64,000 nt of DNA from Sipunculus nudus (taxonomy: Eukaryota > Annelida > Sipuncula > Golfingiida > Sipunculidae). The stretch spans positions 28,647,340 to 28,711,339 of the forward strand of contig CM049322.1 in assembly GCA_026874595.1 (NCBI GenBank), read 5' to 3'. The translations under genes and the position numbers were made by a program. This document shows positions 1 through 12,232 of the stretch, in pieces (the stretch's first letter is position 1; each line of letters begins with the position of its first letter). The notes beneath the pieces are model-generated. The model searched no databases, had not been told where the DNA came from, and worked only from the letters and a program-made list of their open reading frames with translations.

Positions 1-1800
1 GGGGGGGGGGGTCATGAAAAAGATGTCTTTTAAAGATGTCCAAATGTCTCATTTTCTTATTCCAAAGTGGAAATATAGATTTTATAGTGAAGGAGACAGG
101 AATCCAAAGAACCATAAAATATTTAAAGGGTGTAACTATTACTGGTAACCATATAATTTATGAATTAACCAATGTTTATTTTTTTTTATAATATTTCATT
201 TTTCAGCTGGTATAGATATAAAATTTGAAATGACGATGTTGTGTCATGCTGGCTTTAAAGTTCCAATGTAATTTTCATGAGGACTTTCAGTGATTTGATG
301 GAGTAGGGGGTTACATAATAAATGCCAACTCCTGACCCTTACCTGAACCAGTATCAGAGTGACATGATATGTTGTAGTGAAATAATCCTGATTAAATAAT
401 GAGTTATCAGGGACTGACTGACAATGCCTGTGGTAAGAAGGTCAATACATACTTGTACAGAGGTCACACAGACAAGATAATGAGAATAATGACCATACTC
501 ACTGTAAACAGAGTAGGCTAGTATACTGTCCAATTTAAAATCATGATATTTATAAGAAGTGTTACTTATCTATTACAATATTTAGTCCCATCAAAATTAT
601 TTAAGGCACTGCAGCCAGGGATGCAAAAACTGATACTAGCAAATATATATATTATTTTTGTGGAAACTGTATTCCAATTTGAATTTTCTTGGTGGAGGTA
701 ACCAGCTAAAATTTTTAATGCTGACTATGCTAATCTTAGTATACTCACCCTAGGTATGTATATCAGCAGATATTTATTTCCATTTGACACTACATGATGG
801 AACATATAAGTTAACCAGGCCTGGTGGCTAATGCACATGACTGTCCTGAATGGATAATCATCCCCATTGCTGGGGCATAACACTAACATTCAACTGTAGC
901 AATTAAAGTTCTTCAAAATCAACAAGAAGAAAAAGTTTCATGATAATATGCCCAGCAATTCCCATGAAATCTAGACTTTTTGCATTCAGTCAGCTGAGCT
1001 TAAAATGACCATGCACAGTTTTAAAGGACATCCCTGGACGTCAAGACAAAAGGTTCTAGGACCCACAGTAAAGTTTGGTAATCTCTCTGACTGACTGGGT
1101 GCTTAAAATGTCTTGGCCAGTAATATAGGTCACAATGACCTAATTTCAGGTTTCAATGGAGATCGCCCAAGATGTTTTGGTTGGTAGCATGCAAAATACA
1201 GGTCACCATTACCTTATTTCAAGATTCCATGGCAACTGCCCAAGACTTCCAAGTAAATTTTATTAGAACATTCTAGGGCTAGCAGTTACAATTTGTGCCA
1301 TTCTGATTTTTAAGTGTGCTAAAAATCATGCTAAATGCTACAGGGCCCTCCCTTGTCTCTAGCTCTTCATATAGCATATGGTCAAGACTTGTCAAAGCTT
1401 GTCACAAGTGGACGTAGCATGAATTCTGGTGTTGTAGGTTGTCACCAGTGTGGTTGTAAGTTGATGTAGATGTGGTCGTACGTTGTCACAGACAACTGTC
1501 CATTGTCGCGGCCATTGTGTCCCTGGTTGTCTATTTATTGCCTGTTTGTCTATTTTTTTACTGCTTGTTTGCCTATTTACTGCCAACCACTGGAAATGAC
1601 TGAAACTAAGTGAAAGTCAGTTACCTGCAAGTAATTATCGGTTATGTACATGTGTGAACCAAAGGAATAAATCATCATTTTGAATCATACAAGACTTTTA
1701 GTGCTCACATCTCTGTGATACTGGATACATACGGAGAAGACAGACTTGAAGCTTCAGTCAAATCTGACAGTACCATCTTAGTGCCCACATCTAATTGTAG
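1..1800. other. Unrecognised noncoding DNA
   Basis: The window opens with an 11-base G run, which may be low-complexity sequence or a contig edge. I see no coding exon with convincing splice sites, no transposon ends and no RNA gene here. Short open frames lack family resemblance and splice signals. Confidence 0.5.
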
Positions 1801-1829
1801 GTGAAGCTGTCAGGTGGAACGTTCAATGT

Positions 1830-2045
1830 GTACATATAAAGTATATGCATATCTTATGTGTACATAATGTGTATGCAGTATATGCATATCTTATGTGTAC
1901 ATAATGTGTATGCAGTATATGCATATCTTATGTGTACATAATGTGTATGCAGTATATGCATATCTTATGTGTACATAATGTGTATGCAGTATATGCATAT
2001 CTTATGTGTACATAATGTGTATGCAGTTGGGAATCTGTCACATTA
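1830..2045. repeat. 37-bp tandem repeat, about five copies
   Basis: A 37-bp unit containing gcatatcttatgtgtac repeats with starts near 1847, 1884, 1921, 1958 and 1995. A diverged partial copy follows near 2083-2175 together with a second copy of the flanking gggaatctg segment. The unit is AT-rich with alternating purine-pyrimidine tracts. The near-identical copies suggest recent expansion. Confidence 0.85.
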
Positions 2046-2175
2046 TCTGCTCTTGGAGTGATTTCATGCAGTACATGTATATGCATATCTTATGCGTACA
2101 TAATGTGTATGCAGTTGGGAATCTGACACATTATCTGCTCTTGGAATGATTTCATGCAGTACATGTATATGTGTA

Positions 2176-4160
2176 TATATGTATGCAGCACATTTTGATC
2201 GCTCACTGTAGCGATTGAAAACATGCATGGTAATAGTCTGATGGAGGGGGAATTCCACATTATGATGTCAGTGATAGTATCACCGGTTGGAATTTTATGT
2301 TTGTTGTCGGTGATATATTGTTGTTGTTGGGAGATCCAGGAGCAGCAGACTTGATGATGATGTAACAATGGTTTATTCCTTTTTCTCAATGTACAAAGTT
2401 TCTGTTATTCTTCTAATGGCTAACTTAATGGTGATGACTTCACTTGCTGGCAATGATCCTTGCTATGTAAAATTTCTTCTCTATCTAAATGCTTACTCCC
2501 AACTGTAACTTTTAACTTTTAACTGCCTGTCCCTGTCCTAGGTGACTCATATATATAGAAGGTAAAGACAATACAAATAAATGAACATTTCTCACTCTTA
2601 GGTGAATTATACCTTGATGATTATTCTTCCTGTCAGTTTGCTAATCTTGATGTGCTAAGTGTCAAAGACAATTCATAAACCCTTGAGAGACTACCTTTAC
2701 ACTCTCACTAATTAACTCTTACATGAACATTTGTGTACATTCAACCATGAAAAGATTCCAGACACATAATAATACATAATTGCAATAATAAATGTTATGA
2801 TGGTAAATCTGTGAAATACCTGGCTTGCTATATGGTATTGAACTAGCCATTTGAAGTGTGTGAACGAAGTAATAATATATTTGTAATAATAAAATAACTA
2901 AGAACAATAATTATAGTTGTATCGATGAACTAAGTTAGGATTACTGATGGCTTTATCCTAAAGTTGACATTTTGGTTCTTGTTATCTAAAATCTTATTTT
3001 CAGTATTTTATTACTTGGTAATAATAGCCTGATAGAGTATTCCTGTCATAGATGACTTCTCTACTTATGCAGCTTCTATATAAACTACAGGGCAAATTCT
3101 GCTGCATTATGTAATGTATACTCATATGTATTAATGAAATCACAGGCATCCGTTTTCCAGCTGCATTACCCATATGTACTGCATATGCATAAAAGTACCG
3201 CATACACATGGTTATGGAATGCTAGCTTTAAATGTTATTATTAACAGGCCAGGAATAAGTAACTCAAGACAAAATATCTGTTCAAGTTCTGGATATATGG
3301 GCAATAAATACTGGTTACTGTAGGCTTGGTATTACGTCAGGATACACTGAGCTCAAATGATTTATCATAATTTATCATCAAGGGGACTTGTACCATGGTG
3401 ACTAGGGCTAAAGTTCAGTAAACCAAAATATCAGCAATGTGTGAACATACTATTGTCAGTATCTAGAACATTGTTGGCAGGCTTACACATACACATATAT
3501 TGGCCTAAACAGATCCCAAAATGTGACCATTAATAAATGACAGGCTTAAGTTTGTAGTTCCTATTGTCACAAATCATGACCCACTTTTCACTTGCTTTCA
3601 AAGTGACTAGTACAGAGATGACATGGTTCATGTTATTAAGGTCCTTTTTCACACATATCCTACCTACTGCAAGGTAGTTTAATACAATTTAATGTGGTAT
3701 GATAATTTATACAATTTCTACATAATTTTTTAGATGATAATCAACAGCATTTTGTTTGTAGATTTTCTGTGAATGTTCGTGACAGATTGAGGTGGGCTTT
3801 GTATTGACTCATAACACCAACAACACAGGCATTGTCTTGTCCCGTTTACTGACACACTCAGGTCATGTGTTAATGTTATACATATCTCATGGTGGTACAG
3901 GACATATATCACCTTACAAGTTTACGACCATATGAAAAACACTGTTTTGAAAAAATAAAAAAAGGTTAGTTTCTCTTTTAAACTTGTGTCTATCACATAA
4001 TAGTTATTTTCTAACATCAAAAAAGATGATTAAAAAAAGGTTCTGGCTCCTTTTATATTAATAAATTCATGATGTGAATTATATAGGTTATTTTTTGGTA
4101 AACAAAAATGTATATAAAGCAGAACACTTACTATTAATACAAAAGTAACTAACAATGTCA
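2176..4160. other. Unrecognised noncoding DNA
   Basis: AT-rich sequence with no recognisable exon, transposon terminus or RNA gene. The small open frames here have no recognisable family motif or flanking splice sites. Confidence 0.45.
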
Positions 4161-4189
4161 TTAACACATCAGAGTAACATACACTAGCA

Positions 4190-4440
4190 TCTCAGTGACA
4201 CATAACTGGTGGCACATTGGCACAATAGTGGCACACAATGGTGCTGGCACAATAGTGGAACACACTGGAACAACATTGGTACAACAGTGGCACAATGGCA
4301 CATTTTGATACTGGCACAATAGTGGAAGAATCTGGCACAACAGTGGCACACTCTGGCAGTACACTGGCACGACAATGGCACATACTGGCAGAACAGTGGC
4401 ACACACTGACAGAACAGTTGCACACATTGGCCTAAACCGT
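4190..4440. repeat. Degenerate short-unit minisatellite (cacaacagtggcaca type)
   Basis: Variants of a short motif resembling cacaacagtgg and cactggcaca repeat irregularly every 11-24 bp. Several overlapping minus-strand frames stay open through it and encode Cys/Val/Pro-rich repeats. That is a by-product of the repeat composition rather than evidence of a gene. Confidence 0.7.
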
Positions 4441-4800
4441 TCTGACATGGACTGTCAGCAATTACACTGGCATCTCACGGAATACATTTTCCTGGGAACA
4501 ACAGCAGCAACTTCCACTGACAGCATGTAAACACTACATTTAACACAACAGTGGCAACACCCAAGGCTAACAGCCACAGTGCAGTGGCAGAACCAGTACA
4601 TATGTTCAGATCTGACACTTTTTCTGGTGAGTTTGAGACATCAAAATATAAATGTCTTTCTGTGTGCAGTTTGAGATAGATGTCCAGGGCTCTGTTGAGT
4701 ATGGTACTTGTTTAATGATCCACTGTCAGCTGGTGATCTTACAGGTATCTTTTATTATGAACACATAACAGTTTCATGACACAACTTTATTGTGCACTTC

Positions 4801-4967
4801 TCAGTAGCGACAGCTTGTCACCCCAAACGTCGAGTTTAGTAGAACTGAAGACGATGGGGTGACAGTACAAGCTATTGGGTTCGCATCAATTCTAGTATGT
4901 GCAGATGTGCACGCCATTTCTGACACAACCTTTTCATTTTCATCTACTTCTCGAACTGTCATTTTCC
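4801..4967 (-). CDS. Candidate first coding exon of a minus-strand gene (gene A)
   Basis: On the minus strand a good acceptor (tgtcttaactcag) ends at about 4968. It is followed four bases later by an ATG that opens 55 codons before a stop at about 4801. The peptide begins MTVREVDENEKVVSEM and matches no family I recognise. Upstream on the same strand is a possible noncoding exon with a GTAAGT donor. Either this is a tiny complete ORF, or it is a first coding exon with a donor before the stop. The best in-frame donor candidate is weak, so the gene model is tentative. Any further exons would lie to the left or outside the window. Confidence 0.35.
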
Positions 4968-5038
4968 TGAGTTAAGACAGAAAGTGACGTTATTCTGTTG
5001 GGGAATATAATAATTATTACATCCACGGTTGACTTACG

Positions 5039-5150
5039 TGTATTCGTGCAGCAGTTTTTAATTCCGAGGCTGGTTTTACTCTAAAAACTCGTCTCCACGT
5101 CTGTCAGCGGGAGAACCATAACTTCCGGTAGGGGATTTCCAAACGGCTAT
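5039..5150 (-). promoter_or_regulatory. Candidate promoter and 5' noncoding exon of gene A
   Basis: Read on the minus strand, this segment contains CCGGAAGT, the core of an ETS/GABP-type promoter site, at about 5124-5131. About 80 bp further is a strong donor (CACGTAAGTC, GT at about 5037-5038). The implied intron to the acceptor near 4968 is only ~70 bp. The ATG in this exon opens just 12 codons, so it is probably untranslated. It abuts the left arm of the long-inverted-repeat element, and that element itself carries CGGAAG motifs, so the ETS-like site could be coincidental. Confidence 0.35.
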
Positions 5151-6769
5151 GTGTAAAACTCGGAAGACCGAAGTCGGAAGCAAGAACTTTTTTTAAAGCA
5201 ATGATCGAAGCATAATTAAAATGCTACTACATCAATAGAAAGTACCTTTTTTTTATTGATAGAATAAGGTCTTTTCTATCATTATGTAAAATAATCAAAG
5301 TTATCCATCCGAAGTTATAGACTATTTTTTGCTCGGAAATGCCAGGTTATGGTCCAAATGTGTAAAACTCGGAAGCCAGTAATGGCAAATGCACTGGTCA
5401 TCATATCGTCAGCAAACGTGTCAAGCATTTTCAGTTTCTTCAGTATCATATATTTTTCATAAACTCAATCTGTTTGTAACATTCATGATGCTGTTTTTTT
5501 TTAATATATTATATTGATATTTTATTTCATTTTGTAAAACAAGATTATTTTAACTCATCAATATTTTACGCTGTTACCGCATTTTATGTTGGTGGAAACA
5601 TGGAAAAAAATAAAGGTTTTGATAATATTTTATACATGTGCCCCTATAAAAATCACCCTGATAATATCATAGAGACTTAAACAGAAAATTTGACAGGACC
5701 AAAAAACGTCCAGTTAATGTTTTTACAAGTTGTTTCGAACAAAATATTTTATTTTTAATGTATAAATTGAAAAACCTTTTCCTCTTCCATTGACCAAATA
5801 ATTTCATCAGGATTATGAATCTCTAAGACTCTTATCTATTATGTAATACCTTATATGCCAAATTATATTTTACATTTCATGGTCCGGTTGCACACATTGA
5901 TTTATATATATATTATGTAAACAAAATTGTAATTTCTTATCGAGATCCTTGTAATCGTACAGTAATATGAAGTTGAAGGGAGCACATTCTGGTTAGATGC
6001 CCTTATCATGCACATATTATAACGTTTGAGAGTGAAATCAGTTGCAAACATACTTTAATATATTAATAAATATCCATATATTTGAAGTTGAAATGTGATG
6101 TTGAAACATCAGGAGTGAAATTATTATAATATAAATTTCGAGATTGATAAAGTTTGAAAGAAAGAGTGAAAAACTTGAAAAAAATTAATTTTAGTTTTAA
6201 AAAAATATTTGCTTAAATTCACAAATCGATCAGATTTTATAATAACACATGTATTAGTATGTTAAATATTATCTGGACTGTTGTATCCCTTTTCTAAGAT
6301 ATAAATTTAACATTTTTTTTTAAATATCGTTGAACTCTAACATATTGAAAGACATTTCGTTTTGTATATGATACATGTATGTTTGTTCCAGCGATGACCT
6401 ACTGGGATATATTGAATTTTCATATTTGTTCAACGTATGGAAAATATATTACTATTTTTTATTTTGAATGACATCGTAATTTATAACTGTATTTTTAATG
6501 CCGTATTAGGGTTTATTATACCATATTTATTATTCAGTGGTGCATTCATAGAGGGCGCAAGCCCGTTCAGACGTAATATCTCTCATTTTATCGAGTTCTT
6601 TTCCCATTTTTTTCTAATTAATTTTCATTTCTTTTCCAGCAATTTCATTATTATATTTTTTACTTTCCAATTCATAAATTGGTGATTTACTCCACTGAGA
6701 AAGCATCCAAATATATACTAGTATAATGAGAGAGGAAGTATTTCCGTTATCACACTTTTCTCGATAATA

Positions 6770-6960
6770 ACACCGACGAATCCCAATCCCCCCCCCCCAT
6801 CGCATTACCGTGCGAGTCATGCACGGTCTCCCCACAGACTGCTGAGCTCGGGTTGGGATCGACCGTGAAAAAATCTCACGGCTCCTCGGCTGATACTCAG
6901 ACCCGCGCACTGTTCTGCTGTCCGAGCCTGTGCGCTCACAGATCACAAATGTCGGAAAAA
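6770..6960. other. GC-rich island with two hairpins inside the AT-rich element
   Basis: This ~190-bp island stands out from its AT-rich surroundings. It contains two inverted repeats: CCGTGC..GCACGG (6808-6826, 7-nt loop) and CCGTGA..TCACGG (6863-6881, 7-nt loop), plus a C run at about 6788-6798. I do not recognise it as rRNA, snRNA or tRNA. It may be captured host sequence or a structured part of the element. Confidence 0.4.
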
Positions 6961-7258
6961 AAATGCAAAGATTGTCATAAGACTTAATCATATCAATTAT
7001 TTTACAACGAGTACTACATTTAAATACTAGGAGTGACATTTGCCAGTTATAAATGTATAGACGCGCATTTCATCAATGTTACGAATTTTGAAATATTTGG
7101 ACTTTCCAGTTTATACCGTAAATATTAATAGAAATATAAATATTAAAGCCCAACAACCTAAAGTTTGAATACATTGTTCAAAAACATGTAGGACAACAGT
7201 TGCGGAATAGAAAATCAATCATAATCTTGAGATGGAGTGAAATATATTACGTGAAAAT

Positions 7259-7262
<4 letters not shown>

Positions 7263-7301
<39 letters not shown>
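7263..7301. repeat. (AT)n microsatellite
   Basis: Uninterrupted AT dinucleotide run inside the long-inverted-repeat element. Confidence 0.95.
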
Positions 7302-7304
<3 letters not shown>

Positions 7305-7728
7305 TTTACAAATAAAAAAATTAAGAACTAATAGTTTTCCGATTATGTATCATGCATTGTATTATACACTCATTTAAAGCAGAATCATGCATAAGCAATT
7401 TTAATATATGCATGCAACTATAATTATAATGAAACTGCATTTGGGCACAAGTTAACCAGTGCGTCTCTGTGACTTCCGAGTTATACACATTGGATAACAA
7501 CCAAGCACTTCTGACTGACTTCCGAGATGGCTTCCGAGCACAAAATCTTCCATAACGTTCAGATTAAACAATGGATAACTATTATTCTTCGCAGAATGAT
7601 AAAAAAGATCTTATTCTATCGGGGGAAAAACAAAACGGTATTGAATCGTTAGCATTTTGTATATGCTTTAAACTGCTTTCGTTGGTTTCCGGCTTCCGGC
7701 TTCCGACTTCCAAGTTTACATACACGAC

Positions 7729-9200
7729 TGCGCCATGACACATTTAGTTTTGAATGAGAAGTACCGCTTCACGTGAATCGGTGCCACAGTGATGAAAGGA
7801 GGTAATAAATGTAATTATTATGTGTAACAACATTTGTTCTTCGATATTAAGCACATATAATACGACTATATAAGCCTGTGATGCCAAATAATACCAGACA
7901 GGAAATATTTTGATCCGACCCTTAGAATGGGCGTTCTGTTGTGACTGCCATCATGACTCCAGGCCCTATCACTGTATCAGTTTATTTCCGAAGGCCTGAG
8001 TGTCATGTTGTCATGGCTAACTTCTCAGATAACCAAGGGACCCATGTAGCACCTGGCTACTAGGGTGGTTACAGCCCGTTGTCCCATTGTCTGTCACCAT
8101 CAGTTTTGACATTTTCAACAAGAGGGGAGAAAATCTTCTCAATTATTGTAACCAGTCAGTCTGGTGTAGAAGGCTGCTGGTTAAATCTGTGACCATGTAA
8201 CCATGGCTGTATCTCCTACTGAAGGTCTGAATAAGCAGTCTGTCAGTGTTAACTCTCTGCTGAAACTATAATAATCTGCTTGTGCTGGGTGACACATGTT
8301 CAACTGAAAAGCTTTTTGTGTGTTATTCATGTATACATTATTTATCAATTAACACAGACCTGTATGGAAAAAAGGTGAAAGAATTTTGTATGTTACTCAA
8401 AAATATGTATGTTAATAAAAACAAAATCTGAGAAAAAAAAAACAAAATCTGTATTACATTCATTTTTATTATATTGTGACGTATTGGAAAATATATTGTA
8501 TTGTATATATGATATATAAATAATATATAAGACTCCTAAAATGTTACAAATGTGGCACAAGTACTGGAAATCTGCCGGTCATCTGTACCTGAATTATACA
8601 GGTACTGTTGATGTACAGATGGTTCAGATAGACAGGTGGTGGTTCACACAGGTTTTACCATACACTACACACACACACCCTGTGGCTGAGGTTATTACAT
8701 AACACACAGAGAGTACAACCTGAAGATGAGTCCCTTGTGAGGAATCATAATACATAGCAGCTTAAAAACCACTGTTCCTGAGCTGAGTGCCATGTTTACA
8801 CTCTATATATAACCACTAGTATAGAGAGATCAACCAACAATATGTGATATCTTCCCAGCAACACTGAACTGCAGCCCATGTCTGAACCTAACAAAGGGAA
8901 TAGCACTTTCTGACTTCTGTCAAATTTCAATATTCATCTGTATCGACTGAAATAATCATAATTTACAGAGTTGTTGATATAGAGATTCTTAAATATTGCC
9001 TCTATGAGAAAATAAGCTAGATGTGGTTGGACAATGGTCCTCAGAGGGCCCCACGTTTCTGCTAGTGCTGGACTTGTTTACATATCGGTGAAAAATTTGA
9101 AAAATATGAAAACAGATACAGATTTTTATCCATATGCATGAGAGAAAAAATCCTACTGGGTCAAATGATATTAAAGAAGATATGTCTGAAACAATGTGTG
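7729..9200. other. Unrecognised noncoding DNA
   Basis: No exon, transposon end or RNA gene could be supported. A short plus-strand stretch at 7740-7800 carries an ATG and a GAGGTAATA donor-like site, but nothing corroborates a gene there. Confidence 0.4.
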
Positions 9201-9209
9201 CAATAGAAA

Positions 9210-11160
9210 ATCACAGAATGAAGTCTGTTAGCCATATTTGATTTTGAGCAAGTCTGTAATTCAATAGGTCTGGAGCCCTCATAAGCACCAATGATCCCTG
9301 TGAAGTTGGGAAAGCTGTAGAAGGTTGTTGTTGAGTTATCGCGTGCGAAACAAAATCAGCGATCCGGCTGTGGTGGCCATATTTGAATTCCAACAGGTCT
9401 GGAGCAATCATAAGTACCAATCATCACTGTGAATTTGGGAAAGCTGCAGTAGGTTGTTGTTGAGTTATCGTGCGTGAAATAAAATCAGCGATTGAGCTGT
9501 GGTGGCCATATTGTAATTCTGACAGGTCAGTAATTCAATAGGTTTAGAGCCCTCATAGGTACCAATCATCCCTGTGAAATTGGGAAAGCTGCAGTAGGTT
9601 ATTGTTGATTAACTGGGCGCACAAGAAAATCAGCGACTGGGCTGTGGCCGCCATATTGGAATTCCGACAGGTCTGTAATTCAATAGGTCTGGAGCCCTCA
9701 TAGGGACCAATGATCCCTATAAATTTGGGAAAGCTGCAATAAGTTGTTGTTGAGTTATTGAGCGTGAAAGAAAACCAGTGATTTGGCTGTGGCGGCCATA
9801 TTGGAATTCCAACAGGTCTGTAATTCAATAGGTCTAGAGCCCTCATATGTACCAACAATCCCTGTGAATTTGGGAAAGCTGCAGTATGTTGTTGTTGAGT
9901 TATCATGCAAGAAAGAAAATCAGTGATTGGGCTGTGGCGGCCATTTTGGAAATCTGACAGGTCTGTAATTCAATAGGTCTGGAGCCCTTATAGGTACCAA
10001 TCATCCCTGTGAAATCGGGAAAGCTGCAGTTTGTTGTTGAGTTATCGTGCCCGAAATAAAATCAGCCATTGAGCTGTGGCGGCCATATTGTAATTCTGAC
10101 AGGTCTGTAATTCAATAGATCTAGAGCCCTCATAGGTACCAATCATTCCTGTGAAATTGGGAAAGCTGCAGTCGGTTATTGTTGAGTTATTGGGTGCGAA
10201 AGAAAATCAGTGATTGGGCTGTGGCGGCCATATTAGAATTTTGACAGGTCTGTAATTCAATAGGTCTGGAGCCCTCATAGGTGCCAATTATCACCTTGAA
10301 TTTGGGAAAGCTGCAGGAGGTTGTTGTTGAGTTATCGTGTGCGAAATAAAATCAGTGATTGAGCTGTGGCGGCCATATTGTAATTCTGACAGGTCTGTAA
10401 TTCTATAGGTCTAGAGCCCTCATAGGTACCAATCATCCCTGTGAAATTGGGAAAGCTGCCAATCATCCCTGTGAAATTGGGAAAGCTGCAGTAGGTTGTT
10501 GTTGAGTTATTGGGCGTGAAAGAAAATCAGTGATTGGGCTCTGGCGGCCATATTGGAATTCTGACAGGTCTGTAATTCAATAGGTCTGGAGGCCTCATAG
10601 GTACCAATCATCACCATGAATTTGGGAAAGCTGCAGTAGGTTGTTGTTGAGTTATCAAGCGCAAAATAAAATCAGTGATTGAGCTGTGGCGGCCATATTG
10701 TAATTCTGACAGGTCTGTAATTCAATAGGTCTAGAGCCCTCATAGGTACCAATCATCACCATGAATTTGGGAAAGCTGCAGTAGGTTGTTGTTGAGTTAT
10801 AGTGCGCAAAACAAAATCAGCGACTGGGCTGTGGCAGCCATATTGGAATCTTGACAGGTCTGTCATTCAATAGGTCTGGAGCCCTTATAGGTACCAATCA
10901 CCCCTGTGAATTTGAGAAAGCTGCAGTATGTTGTTGTTTAGTTATTGCGTGCAAAAGAAAATCAGCGATTGGGCTGCGGCTGCCATATTGGAATCCGACA
11001 TGTCTGTAATTCAAGAGGTCTGGAGCCCTCATAGGTACCAAACATCCCTGTGAATTTTGGAAAGCTGCAGTATGTTGTTGTTGAGTTATCACGCGCGAAA
11101 GAAAGTGTCACTGACGGAAGGACGGACTATAGGGCACCGCTTGTCAAGCGGGGCCCTAAT
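9210..11160. mobile_element. ~145-bp tandem array with terminal GC hairpin (tandem-core non-autonomous element)
   Basis: About 13 units of ~145 bp share the core caataggtctggagccctca. Landmarks fall near 9265, 9540, 9684, 9830, 9978, 10117, 10262, 10407, 10582, 10727, 10872 and 11018. One interval is 175 bp because of an internal 30-bp duplication at about 10441-10490. Leftmost units are the most diverged. The array ends in a GC hairpin at 11131-11157 (AGGGC/GCCCT and CCGCTT/AAGCGG arms, 3-nt loop) followed by taataa. A tandem core with a 3' hairpin resembles bivalve pearl-type or Helitron/Helentron-associated elements. That assignment is an inference from architecture. Confidence 0.8.
11131..11157. 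repeat. Terminal GC-rich hairpin of the 145-bp tandem element
   Basis: The inverted repeat has arms AGGGC-A-CCGCTT and AAGCGG-G-GCCCT with a 3-nt loop and one mismatch. It sits directly after the last 145-bp unit and a gacggaaggacggac tract, and is followed by taataa. The position suggests a transposon 3' end. Confidence 0.75.
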
Positions 11161-11642
11161 AAATGCTTGCTTACTAGAAACACAAGATCTAGTATAATTA
11201 TAACAAATAACTGTAAACTGAATAAAAATTCATGATACAACTCTGAAAATTATCAGATAGAAAAATGTAGGCACTTTTATCAGACAAATGTTTAAACTAA
11301 AAGTTATTTTTTAGTTGTCCAGATAGTTTTTTTTTAACTGAAAAAAAGCTCCTATGTTCATGTTCAATTGATGTGGCAATGGTGGAGAGGAAGACGCATG
11401 AAAAGTAACCAAAGCACTGCAGGTGATGCCATCAGTCATATGTATACTGTACAAATCAAACTGGTAACATATGACTCAACTCACTTGATTTCTGCTCATG
11501 ATAAATGGCCACTTGAAATTTCACGAAGATCCCCAAAACAGTCCCAGATAACCATATAAATGATATTAACTTTAGCCAAATGAACCTAAACAAAGTTGAT
11601 GTCACAAGCTTGCAGTGAATGTTAAATATTACCAGTCATAAC

Positions 11643-12224
11643 TAGTGGTGGGAGTCAGTTCTTTTTTCATAATCGATCATCGGTTTGAGCAAACAGATCG
11701 ATGATCGATTAATAATCAGTTTGGGCAAATATAAAGAAACATGCAGTTTTCTGTAAAACTGTAATTTCTTAACCAAGCCCACGTCTTAGTAATTCTACCT
11801 TAAGAAAAGAAGTTTTTGCCTTTTTTATATTTTCCTATTATTAGTAAAATATGCTTTTAAAAGTTTCATTTTAATTATTTTGATAATCAAGAATTTAACC
11901 AAACTCCAGGACATCTACTTGCTGCATAGACACGCAGAATTTATGGAGCATTCTAACTCCATACTGCCCATATTGTTCAATGTACATCTCGTTACAAAAC
12001 CCCCCGCTAATTCTGCAGCTCCCTGCCAGTTCACAGAGGTTTATTACTTCCTCCGTTCTCGCATCTACCGTGTTATACTCAGTGACATACGGAAGTTATT
12101 TAGGAAAAAAAGACTCATTATCATGATTATGATGTAATAGATAGTTGCCTTTGCTAATCGAGCGCTTGAAAGTGGCATCAAACCGACTGACTTTCGATAA
12201 AACTCAATGATCGGCCCACCACTA
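11643..12224. mobile_element. Non-autonomous hAT-like element (582 bp) with perfect 8-bp target duplication
   Basis: The left end is tagtggtggg and the right end is cccaccacta, a perfect 10-bp terminal inverted repeat. Immediately outside both ends is the identical 8-mer gtcataac (11635-11642 and 12225-12232), the target duplication expected of hAT elements. Subterminal GATCGATGATCGAT-type palindromes occur at the left, with a related gatcgg at the right. The interior has no transposase; the 85-codon ORF inside (11880-12137) has no family resemblance. Intact ends and target duplications suggest fairly recent insertion. Confidence 0.9.
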
Positions 12225-12232
12225 GTCATAAC

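Larger units (their letters stand above)
5149..7728. mobile_element. ~2.6-kb element with ~270-bp terminal inverted repeats, family unknown
   Basis: The segment 5149-5395 reappears as its reverse complement at about 7465-7728. Matching blocks in order include gatagaataagRtctttt, agttatccat, a TTTTG(tg)CTCGGAA block, and an inner block near AATGTGTAWAACTCGGAAG. The arms carry repeated CGGAAG motifs that could be subterminal transposase-binding sites. The interior is very AT-rich and holds no recognisable transposase. The longest frame is a 141-codon minus-strand ORF (6614-7039) spanning a GC-rich island. Long arms with no transposase suggest a non-autonomous or decayed DNA transposon or foldback element. 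I could not define a target-site duplication. Confidence 0.65.

Noticed and set aside
4161-4448. Cys-rich minus-strand ORFs as a venom-like or metallothionein-like peptide
   Set aside because: Three overlapping frames are open because of a short degenerate repeat; the cysteine pattern simply follows the cacagtgg motif and there is no signal peptide or splice structure.
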